Below the pieces are notes generated by a model. It made no database searches. It was not told the DNA's origin and worked only from the letters and a program-made list of their open reading frames with translations. This document shows, in pieces, positions 50,204 to 57,094 of a stretch of DNA of 57,094 nt; position 1 is the stretch's first letter, and the number at the start of each line of letters is the position of its first letter. A program made the position numbers and the translations under genes. This DNA comes from Fusicatenibacter sp. Its GTDB lineage: Bacteria; Bacillota; Clostridia; Lachnospirales; Lachnospiraceae. The stretch is taken from contig JAGHIA010000135.1 in assembly GCA_017887445.1 (NCBI GenBank), forward strand, positions 1 to 57,094, in the 5' to 3' direction.

Positions 50204-52220
50204 ATGGCGCTTTATATTGGAACCAATTATCATCCCCATGACTGGCCCAGAAAACGGTGGAAGACGGATATCCGGCTGATGCAGGAGGCCGGTTTTCAGG
50301 TCGTCCGGCTTGGGCATTTGTGCTGGGACAGTTTTGAACCGGAGGAGGGAGTGTATACTTTTGAGTGGTTCGACCAGGTGATGGATCTGTTTGCTGAGGT
50401 TGGGATCCGGGTGTTTCTGGATATTTCTGTCCGTCCGTCCCCGGCCTGGGTCCATCGGCTCTGTCCAGGCTGCGTGATCTGCGGAAAATCCGGAAATCCG
50501 CAGGCCAGTCTGAGAAGGTATATGGAAAATATATCAGATCCGGAGTATCAGCAGTATGCGTTTCGATTTGCGGAGACGTTTGTTCGAAGGTATCGTGATC
50601 ACAGCGCCTTATTCGCATTTGGATTGTGCAACGAGATCGGGGACGGATATATCTCCCACTCGGAGGCAGTCAGGAGGCGTTTCGCGCGTTGGCTGGAAAA
50701 GAAATATCATGCGGTCAGCGCGCTGAAGGAGGCGTGGGCCGCGAGAAGATGAAGCCGGAAGCTGAACTCCTTCGAGGATGTGGTCCTGCCCGAAAATGAA
50801 CTTGCCATGGGGCCGCCGGAAGTCTGGCTGGATATGAAACGGTTTTGGTCGGAGACAACAGGGGAGTTTATCGTCAGGCTGAAGGAGCTTGTGACTACGC
50901 TGGCGCCGGGGACTTCCCACTCTTCCAACCACTATGCGGAGAAGCATATGTTTGGGTTTGACTATCTGAAATTTTATGATCGTTTTGTGGACTATTCGGG
51001 CATGGGATTTTACTGTTCCTACGAAATGACGGATCAGTATCTGTTTGAGTGTTTACCATCAGAGACTTGCGGAAACCGGGAAGCCCATGTGGTGCCTGGA
51101 ATTTCAGACCGGGAGCCAGGGAACGGCATTTGGGCTTTATGGAGCGGTACGCAGATACGTTATGCTCTGTCCGTTGCACCGGGCGCAGATGTTTCTTGGA
51201 TGGACGTTTCGAAGTATGCTGGGCGGGGAGGAGCAATACCTGTTCGGTATGCTTGGCCATGATGGAATTCCGACACCGAACTATTATGAATACCAGTGGA
51301 TCGCCAGAGATTTGAAAAAGCTGGAAAGGTATGGGTTCCCGTATCTTCCGTGGCCGGAGATCGCGGTGGCGTATAATTACGACAGTTGCTGGAGTGGTCA
51401 GTACAGCGGAAGACATTACCGCATGGGATACTCTTCGGCGCTGACGGAGATGGAACGAGTTTTCTTCCGGAATAACCGGGATTTTAATGTCGTTGATCTG
51501 AGAAACGTGAAAGGGAACTATAAGCTTTTGATCGTGCCCCATCATATTGTTATGGAACCAGCGGCAGCACAGGAGATTAAGGATTATGTTGCGTCTGGCG
51601 GAACCGTGATTATGACCGGCTATTCGGCGAAGGTGGATGAGTATGGTCAGGTGTTTGACGTTCCACAGCCGGGCCTTCTGGGGGAGGGTTTCGGACTGTG
51701 GGTGGCCGGACATCAGAGGACGGATATGGTATGGACCTTTTCAGAGAACGCGAAGATTACAGAAAACTCCGGAGTGCCAAGGGAAGTTTTGCGCGTATGC
51801 TCTGACAATGAGAGCTTTGAGACAGAGCTGGATTATTATGAAATTTTGGACTTGCATTCTGCCAGATGTATGGCATACTTTGAGGGGAAGGATTTGTGTG
51901 CCGTATCGGAAAACAGTTACGGAAAAGGATATGCCTATTATACAGCGGCGGAAACGAACGCTGAAATCTTGTTCTGGCTGGTAGAGAAGGTCGCGAAACG
52001 TCTGGGACTGCAGGAGCGTCTTTTGGTCCCGGAGGGCGTACAGGCCAGAGAGATAGCGCCTGGGCAATATTTCTATGTGAATGCTACAGATGAGGAAAAG
52101 GAGATATCGCTCAGGGAAAGAGGAAAAGGCGTGCTTTCGGAGAAATGGTATTCATCAGCATTAAACTTAAAGCCTTATGACGCGGAACTTGTAGTGGCGG
52201 AGGAATACCCACGGCCTTAA
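50204..52220 (+). pseudogene. Broken GH42-type beta-galactosidase gene
   Basis: The start is good (AAAGGAG before the ATG), and the gene reads as a GH42-like TIM barrel, with CNEIGDGY holding the acid/base Glu (residue 144). At 50750-50752 TGA falls where family members have Trp (AWAARR-stop-SRKLNSFEDV), a TGG to TGA change. Reading continues in the same frame to about 51043. There a one-base excess, most simply an extra T in TTT at 51044-51046, shifts to the next frame, which continues LSVYHQRLAETGKPMWCLEF with the nucleophile Glu (codon 51099-51101) to the stop at 52220. Two lesions make it unlikely to be made whole. Sequencing error is possible. Confidence 0.85.
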
Positions 52221-52300
52221 CTACGCTGACTGATTTCGGGGCAAATTCACCGCAAAGTGGGGCGTACAGATTGCGGGAATGGATTTTCAAACACGCGCTG
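52221..52300 (-). repeat. Family B fragment, inverted, after the broken GH42 gene
   Basis: CTACGCTGACTGATTTCGGG, CAAATTCACCGCAAAGTGGG, GCGTACAGATTGCGGGAATG and TTTTCAAACACGCGCT are the complement of the left part of the long form at 26929-27088. It begins directly after the stop codon. Confidence 0.75.
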
Positions 52301-52461
52301 AAGTGTGTTTCATATTCCGCTGCTTGCAGCAGGGATCTGACTTTCAAAGGCGACGAACCAAGTAGCCATGCAAGCATGGATATTTGGCGATTGCCGTAGC
52401 TGTTGGACACGGACACGAAATCCAGAAGAACGAATGTTGAAACACAGGGAGGATTTTTACA

Positions 52462-54519
52462 ATGAAGCTTCTGAATGGAGAAAGTATTACGCTGGGAACG
52501 TGCTACTACCCCGAGCACTGGAGCGGGGACCTCTGGGAGGAGGACTTGACGCGGATGCTGGCCAACGGAATCAAGACCGTCCGCATCGCGGAGTTTGCGT
52601 GGAACAAGATCGAGCCGGAGGAAGGGGTGTTTGACTACAGCTTTTTCGACCGTTTTCTGGATCTGACAGACCGGATGGGGATGCAGGTGATCTTCGGCAC
52701 ACCCACCGCAACGCCGCCGGCGTGGCTGACCACAAAGTATCCGGAGGTACTCAATGCCCGTCAGGACGGCGTTCTGTACCGCCACGGAGCGCGCCGCCAT
52801 TATAACTATAATTCCCCGGTCTACCAGGAACTGAGCCGAAGGATTGTGGAGAAGGCTGCCGCTCACTACGCCGGGCGCAAGTCTGTCATCGGCTGGCAGA
52901 TCGACAACGAGCTGAACTGCGAACTCAGCGAGTTTTATTCGGAGAGCGATACGCTGGCTTTCCGGGAATTTCTGAAAAAGAAATACGATACTCTGGCACA
53001 GCTGAACCAGGCCTGGGGAACCGTCTTCTGGAATCAGACCTACACCGCCTGGGAGGAAATCTTCGTTCCTAGGACAACCTGCAGCGATTCCACCAATCCC
53101 CATGAGGTGCTGGATTATCTGCGCTTTATCTCCGACAGCTGCTGCCGGTTTGCGAAGATGCAGAGCGACATTTTGAGGAAATATATCAAACCCGGCGATT
53201 TTGTCACCACCAACGGCCTGTTTGGGAACCTGGACAATCACCGGATGCGGGAAGAAAGCCTGGATTTTATCACTTACGACTCTTACCCGAATTTTGCCTA
53301 CTGTCTGGATGCTTATCAGAAAGAAGACCGTATCAGGGACCGGAAATGGAGCCGCAATCTGGCGGAGACGCGGGCCGTCTCTCCGATTTTCGGAATCATG
53401 GAACAGCAGTCCGGCGCCAATGGCTGGAATACCCGCATGGAGGCTCCGACGCCGGAACCGGGCCAGCTGACTTTGTGGACCATGCAAAGTATCGCCCACG
53501 GCTCAGATTACGTCAGCTATTTCCGCTGGAGGACCGCCACCATGGGAACGGAAATCTACTGGCACGGGATCCTGGACTACTCCGGACGGGACAACCGCCG
53601 GCTGGCGGAGGTGCGTTCCGTGCATGAAAAGCTTCAGAAAATGCAGCAGGTTTCCGGTGCCAGATATGAGGCGCGGGTGGGCATCCTGAAAGATTACGAC
53701 AATATTTTTGACGCCCAGCTGGACGTATGGCACGGAAGAGTGGAAAAGGCCAGCCAGAAAGCGCTGTTTGAAGCCTGTCAGCTGACCCATACGCCCTTTG
53801 ATTACTGCTATCTGGACCATGTGAAGGATGCGTCAGAACTGTCCGGCTATCAGGTGCTGTTTTACCCTCACGCGACGATTATGACAAGGAAGGGAAAAGC
53901 GCTTCTGGAAGACTATGTGAGAAACGGCGGAACGTTGGTTGTCGGCTGCCGCAGCGGCTACAAGGACGAACATGGCCAGTGTGTGATGGACCATCTGCCG
54001 GGAATGCTCCGGGAAGTTACGGGAACCGATATTCCGGAATATACCATGATCTCTCCGGCGGAGGGCGGCATCGTGACCGTTGACTGGGATGGGACGGCCA
54101 TAGACGCTGCAGTGTTCAGCGATCTTCTGACCCCGGACCAGGGAGCAGAGACGCCAGCGGAGACGGCCGGGGTTTATACCTCCAATTATTACGCGGGAAC
54201 ACCGGCCCTGATCCGCCATCCTTATGGGAAAGGGCAGGCCTGGTATTTTGGCGGAGCGTTTACGGAAAAGACGGCGGAGGTCTTTCTGGAAAAACTTGGG
54301 GTGATCGCGCCGTATGGGGAAATCCTCCAGGCGCCTGAAACCTGCGAGATTGCTGTGCGGGAGAAGGACGGTGTGAAGTATCTCTTTGTACTGAATTACG
54401 GAAAAACGCCTGTGGAGGTTACACTGAAACGGCAGGTGAAGGATTTGTTCGACGACAAGGACGTGCAGGGAGTGCAGACGCTGGAAGGATATGGGACGAA
54501 GGTGTATGAGATTTTGTGA
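52462..54519 (+). CDS. GH42 beta-galactosidase
   Basis: A 685-residue GH42 enzyme with all three domains: the TIM barrel (LGTCYYPEHWSGDLWEEDL, Glu150 in QIDNELNCE as acid/base, Glu314 in GIMEQQSG as nucleophile), the trimerisation domain (about 390-600, with GGTLVVGCRSGYKDEHGQ), and the C-terminal beta domain. It hydrolyses terminal beta-galactosides in the cytoplasm. CAGGGAGG precedes the ATG. Its predecessor in the same direction is a broken relative, so this gene probably provides the activity. It ends near a terminator at 54668-54698. Confidence 0.95.
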   Translation: MKLLNGESITLGTCYYPEHWSGDLWEEDLTRMLANGIKTVRIAEFAWNKIEPEEGVFDYSFFDRFLDLTDRMGMQVIFGTPTATPPAWLTTKYPEVLNARQDGVLYRHGARRHYNYNSPVYQELSRRIVEKAAAHYAGRKSVIGWQIDNELNCELSEFYSESDTLAFREFLKKKYDTLAQLNQAWGTVFWNQTYTAWEEIFVPRTTCSDSTNPHEVLDYLRFISDSCCRFAKMQSDILRKYIKPGDFVTTNGLFGNLDNHRMREESLDFITYDSYPNFAYCLDAYQKEDRIRDRKWSRNLAETRAVSPIFGIMEQQSGANGWNTRMEAPTPEPGQLTLWTMQSIAHGSDYVSYFRWRTATMGTEIYWHGILDYSGRDNRRLAEVRSVHEKLQKMQQVSGARYEARVGILKDYDNIFDAQLDVWHGRVEKASQKALFEACQLTHTPFDYCYLDHVKDASELSGYQVLFYPHATIMTRKGKALLEDYVRNGGTLVVGCRSGYKDEHGQCVMDHLPGMLREVTGTDIPEYTMISPAEGGIVTVDWDGTAIDAAVFSDLLTPDQGAETPAETAGVYTSNYYAGTPALIRHPYGKGQAWYFGGAFTEKTAEVFLEKLGVIAPYGEILQAPETCEIAVREKDGVKYLFVLNYGKTPVEVTLKRQVKDLFDDKDVQGVQTLEGYGTKVYEIL

Positions 54520-54557
54520 GACGCGCAGGTAAGGCGGCTGCTGTGAACAGTAACTAA

Positions 54558-54666
54558 ATCTAACCGTTCATCCAGATTTGTGCCTTTATTGCACAGACCG
54601 TATGAAAACATAATATTTGCAGGCATTTGGCCCATCGCGAAGCGATTTTCCATGGCCGGATGCCAT
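54558..54666 (-). repeat. Family C fragment, inverted
   Basis: TAACCGTTCATCCAG, TGCCTTTATTGCACAGACCG, TATGAAAACATAATATTTGC and GCGAAGCGATTTTCCATGGC follow the complement of 34801-34933. The copy is worn. Confidence 0.7.
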
Positions 54667-54667
54667 A

Positions 54668-54698
54668 AGCGCTCTGTTGTAGAACAGGGCGCTTTTTT
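54668..54698 (+). terminator. Terminator after the GH42 gene
   Basis: AGCGCTCTGTT and AACAGGGCGCT pair around GTAG, followed by TTTTTTC. The C repeat lies between it and the gene stop. Confidence 0.8.
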
Positions 54699-54962
54699 CT
54701 TTTATCCCAGAGTGTGTTTGAAAATTGCTTACATCTGTAACAATATGTTCTATCCCGTAATGTTCTTTGCTCAGATAATCCTGCAGACCGTGGCAGTGGT
54801 CTGAGCCGCACATTGTGCGGGGATATTATCATATCCCCTGGTAAAGAAGCTACTTTTTCTGATATAATAATCCAAACACGACATACAGGTGACATGTTAT
54901 ACATGATAGACTTTTTTTGAGAGGGAACAAGAACGAAGATTGACAGATTGAATTGATCTTCC

Positions 54963-55157
54963 GGTGGGCAAGTTGGTATGTCTGGGGATGGTGCAGTAAG
55001 CGGGAGGATTACCGGCTATCTGGTCACATGGCTTTTGTCATTTCGGGATAAAGTCCTGCTTATAGAACCAGAAGAAATTCGTACGGAATTATGCAGCGAA
55101 CTACAAAATACATTGCAACAATATAGGAGGTGGGTAAAAAATGATCTGCAATTTTGA
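54963..55157 (+). pseudogene. C-terminal remnant of a WYL-domain regulator
   Basis: The frame starting at 54963 reads GGQVGMSGDGAVSG, then ITGYLVTWLLSFRDKVLLIE and PEEIRTELCSELQNTLQQYR, the usual C-terminus of WYL-domain regulators (dimer/effector part). The N-terminal helix-turn-helix is absent and no start or Shine-Dalgarno for it is found, so the gene appears 5' truncated. It ends within the next gene's start region. The next two genes are the usual partners of such a regulator. Confidence 0.6.
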
Positions 55158-55830
55158 AGATTTTTGTAAAGAATTATCCCAATGCGGATTTTCCATGGGC
55201 GGAGAAAACGCCAAAGGGATCTATTCTGTCATCTCACACGACCGGACAGACCGGGAGACCGGGGATTCCCCCATAAAGTGGCATACCGGAGATCCGCAAA
55301 CAGACCCGTGGGAATGGCGTATGCGGGTGCTTGAGGAGCGGGATGATATTGCTTACGCGAAAGTTTTCTTTCGGACAAGCGGTTATATCACAAAGGAATG
55401 GTACCCTCTTTTTTATTCGGTCAGGAGAAAAGGCGAAACCTTTGAGGATGCTTACGAAAGCGGTACGGTCAGCCAGACTGCGAAGCAGATTTATGAGATT
55501 GTCTCCGGCAGAGAGATTGCCCTTCATGAGATCAAACAATTGGGAGGCTTCCGCCGGGAAGATAATTCAAAATTTGACCGTGCCCTTGTAGAACTGCAGA
55601 TGCGTATGTTCATAACCATGTGCGGCAGAGCGCAGAAAGTGAGCCAAGCCGGTATGGCATATGGCTGGAACAGCACCGTGTTTACGACTGCGGAAAATTT
55701 CTGGGAAAAGCGCGGGATCGTCCTGCCAGAATCAGATCCCGAGGAAAGTTTTGAGAAGATCCGGGCGCAGATTGTGAAGCTGAATCCTGATGCCGAACAA
55801 AAGAAGATCATAAAATTTATCAAAGGATAA
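55141..55830 (+). CDS. AlkZ-related protein
   Basis: A 229-residue soluble protein. SPIKWHTGDPQTDPWEWRMR and YITKEWYPLFYSVRRKG are conserved in the AlkZ-related group, distantly related to the AlkZ/HTH_42 DNA glycosylases but shorter. TLSQ-type helices at 100-180 would make a winged-helix part. A DNA-binding role is possible; no catalytic site could be confirmed. AGGAGGTGGGTAAAAA precedes the ATG. It follows the WYL remnant and precedes the flavin reductase. Confidence 0.7.
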   Translation: MICNFEDFCKELSQCGFSMGGENAKGIYSVISHDRTDRETGDSPIKWHTGDPQTDPWEWRMRVLEERDDIAYAKVFFRTSGYITKEWYPLFYSVRRKGETFEDAYESGTVSQTAKQIYEIVSGREIALHEIKQLGGFRREDNSKFDRALVELQMRMFITMCGRAQKVSQAGMAYGWNSTVFTTAENFWEKRGIVLPESDPEESFEKIRAQIVKLNPDAEQKKIIKFIKG

Positions 55831-55886
55831 ATCAGCGTCAGTGGATACCGATGCTATAATAGAAATAAGAATTTACGGAGGTCAAT

Positions 55887-56537
55887 ATGAAAAAGAAATA
55901 CAGCGCACTACCTGGATCGATGAAGGACATGGAGATGTATGGGTTTCATTGGATGGAGTTCGTTGTCTCTGTCCCTTCACCGCTCTACATAATCACTTCA
56001 TATAAAAGCAACGGGCAGACGAACGCCTGTATGCAGTCCTGGACAACCTTCACAGGCGGGAAAAACGGATACTTTGCGATCGTTTCCGCTGTGAGCAAAT
56101 ATGGGCATTTATACCAGACACTTCACGAAACCGGAGACGCTGTCATCAATTTTATGTCCGCGGATCTGTATGATCAGTGTATGTCAACCTGTAAAAACAA
56201 CGGGTTTGAGACAGATGAGATCAAAACCGCCGGTTTGACTGCGGGGAAAGCAGAAATGGTGAATGCTCCTCTGATCGAGGAATGCTTTATGAATCTGGAG
56301 TGCCGCTTCAAGTGGGAAAAGGAAATTGCCGAAGGCGACGACTCTGTCCTGGCATGTCTGGAAATCGTCAATGTCCACATCAACGAAAGGCATATGGATG
56401 AGGACGATCTCGGAAGGACCGGGGAAACAGGAATCCTTTACAATATCCATCATCCAATCCATCCGGAAAAATTCAAAGGAACCGCCCATGATTATGTGGG
56501 TATCGTCAAAAAAATGCGGGATTATGGGGAGTATTAA
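55887..56537 (+). CDS. Flavin reductase-like domain protein
   Basis: A 216-residue FMN-binding split-barrel protein: VPSPLYIITSYKSNGQTNAC and SWTTFTGGKNGYFAIVSAVS form the flavin pocket, DAVINFMSADL follows, and IEECFMNLECRFKWEKEI is a typical later strand. Relatives reduce flavin with NAD(P)H or use FMN for other reductions. ACGGAGGTC precedes the ATG. It is 56 nt from the AlkZ-related gene and likely in one unit. Confidence 0.85.
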   Translation: MKKKYSALPGSMKDMEMYGFHWMEFVVSVPSPLYIITSYKSNGQTNACMQSWTTFTGGKNGYFAIVSAVSKYGHLYQTLHETGDAVINFMSADLYDQCMSTCKNNGFETDEIKTAGLTAGKAEMVNAPLIEECFMNLECRFKWEKEIAEGDDSVLACLEIVNVHINERHMDEDDLGRTGETGILYNIHHPIHPEKFKGTAHDYVGIVKKMRDYGEY

Positions 56538-56734
56538 GAAATGCAGATCCGGATTTGTCGGGGTAAAATAATATCCGCCGCATGAATAAAGAATTCCTCG
56601 TGAACATGCTCTCGCGCGGACCGCAACTTTTCAAATAATGGGCTTCAAGTTCACTGCCTGTTTCTACATGGTCAATGTAATTTGCAGCTGCAGAAAGTCT
56701 AACCTTGGATTTGAGACTGTCCTGTATGATATGG

Positions 56735-56779
56735 CAAAGCGGGTAAGCGTTCAGTACGATTGAACGCTTACCCGCTTTG
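56735..56779. terminator. Convergent-gene hairpin
   Basis: CAAAGCGGGTAAGCGTTCA and its exact complement form a 19-bp stem around GTACGAT. It lies between the convergent flavin reductase and iadA genes. The inner GTAAGCGTTCA / TGAACGCTTAC part resembles the family S palindrome. Confidence 0.75.
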
Positions 56780-56788
56780 TGGCAATCT

Positions 56789-57094
56789 TTAAACTTTTTG
56801 TTTTTCAAACGTCCCAAACACCTGCTGTTTCCCGCCGCGGACCATCACCCGCCCTCTGGCGATCACCGTATCAAGTTCCAGTGTATCTTCCTTCAGCAGA
56901 CAGAGATCCGCGTCGAACCCTGGTTTGAGATGTCCTTTTCCAGTCAGCTTCAGGACAGAAGCAGGATTGGAGGTAATGCCTTTCACTGCCAGTTCCAGCG
57001 GGATTCCTTCCCGCTGCACGCACTCCCGCACTTCTTTCAGAAGGCAGGAGGCCTTTCCGATGCCAATTCCCTGAAATTCCCCGTCGCTGTTGAA
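56789..57094 (-). CDS. iadA: Isoaspartyl dipeptidase, C-terminal part (runs off the window)
   Basis: The visible 101 codons, from 57094 to the stop at 56789, encode FNSDGEFQGIGIGKASCLLK, then IPLELAVKGITSNPASVLKL and GFDADLCLLKEDTLELDTVI, the C-terminus of an amidohydrolase of the beta-aspartyl-peptidase group. The SDG motif is the metal-ligand Asp region. Isoaspartyl dipeptidases remove isoaspartyl residues from damaged peptides. The N-terminal two thirds lie beyond the window, so completeness cannot be judged. Confidence 0.82.
   Translation of the reverse strand, partial: FNSDGEFQGIGIGKASCLLKEVRECVQREGIPLELAVKGITSNPASVLKLTGKGHLKPGFDADLCLLKEDTLELDTVIARGRVMVRGGKQQVFGTFEKQKV

Noticed and set aside
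56506-56817. Minus-strand frame with SLKSKVRLSAAANYIDHVET-like residues
   Set aside because: It overlaps the end of iadA and the terminator hairpin, has no start signals, and no family was recognised; it may be a degraded gene but is not supported.

Overview
The window looks like the chromosome of a spore-forming Lachnospiraceae-type Clostridia. Evidence: AddAB helicase-nuclease rather than RecBCD, an alpha/beta small acid-soluble spore protein, a Csp-like S8 protease, SdpR/SdpI and PadR/HAAS modules, and a gut-type glycan locus built from an LplB/YtcP/lipoprotein ABC importer, a YesM/YesN two-component pair and GH3/GH42 enzymes. Most genes are on the plus strand. No rRNA, tRNA, CRISPR array or recognisable transposase gene was seen.

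Layout. 0.1-1.2 kb: flavodoxin-like reductase and a conserved hypothetical gene. 1.4-8.9 kb: addB-addA. 9.2-10.3 kb (minus): DUF3795-like protein and Nudix hydrolase. 10.6-12.6 kb: sdpR-sdpI operon with its operator, and a convergent HTH membrane regulator. 12.95-15.8 kb: PadR regulator, HAAS/DUF4097 membrane protein, SDR protein and an SASP gene followed by a 20-bp tandem array. 16.2-20.3 kb (minus): XRE-TPR regulator, PLDNc peptide, ABC ATPase and permease (YxlEFG-like order), plus a separate DUF1624 membrane protein. 20.4-25.7 kb: GT28 glycosyltransferase, PlsY-like acyltransferase, aminotransferase and ABC-class ATPase. 25.8-31.3 kb: 56-aa membrane peptide, SdpI-like protein, nitroreductase, ABC exporter, a large GC-rich palindrome and the S8 protease. 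31.8-37.6 kb: trkA, trkH, hisC and a MATE transporter. 37.8-54.5 kb: glycan-use locus (GH3, importer, a large glycosidase, sensor kinase and regulator, a broken GH42 gene, an intact GH42 gene). 55.1-57.1 kb: a WYL-regulator remnant, an AlkZ-related protein, a flavin reductase and the C-terminal end of iadA.

The most striking layer is non-coding. At least three families of short structured repeats are scattered through the intergenic gaps. (1) Elements ending in GTAAC-nn-TTCAGC inverted repeats occur as long forms of about 105-145 bp (variants A and C) and as 28-bp collapsed palindromes in which the two ends abut; the stem bases co-vary between copies. (2) Family B, with ends GAGCGTGTTTGAAA, shows the same long (160 bp) and collapsed (43 bp) forms. 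Its end sequence supplies the stop codon of addA and of the GT28 gene. (3) A 63-bp two-hairpin leader carrying its own Shine-Dalgarno sequence sits directly in front of three unrelated genes, in tandem in front of two of them. A piece of family C also lies in frame inside an ABC ATPase gene. These repeats are the best candidates for something undescribed.

How the genes fit together. The 37.8-54.5 kb block reads as one inducible glycan system: the kinase/regulator pair senses a sugar, the lipoprotein and two permeases import oligosaccharides, and GH3, GH42 and the 896-aa enzyme cleave them in the cytoplasm. trkA and trkH form a potassium uptake pair. The GT28 and PlsY-like genes are probably a membrane-lipid pair. 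All assignments come from reading the sequence; no database search was run.
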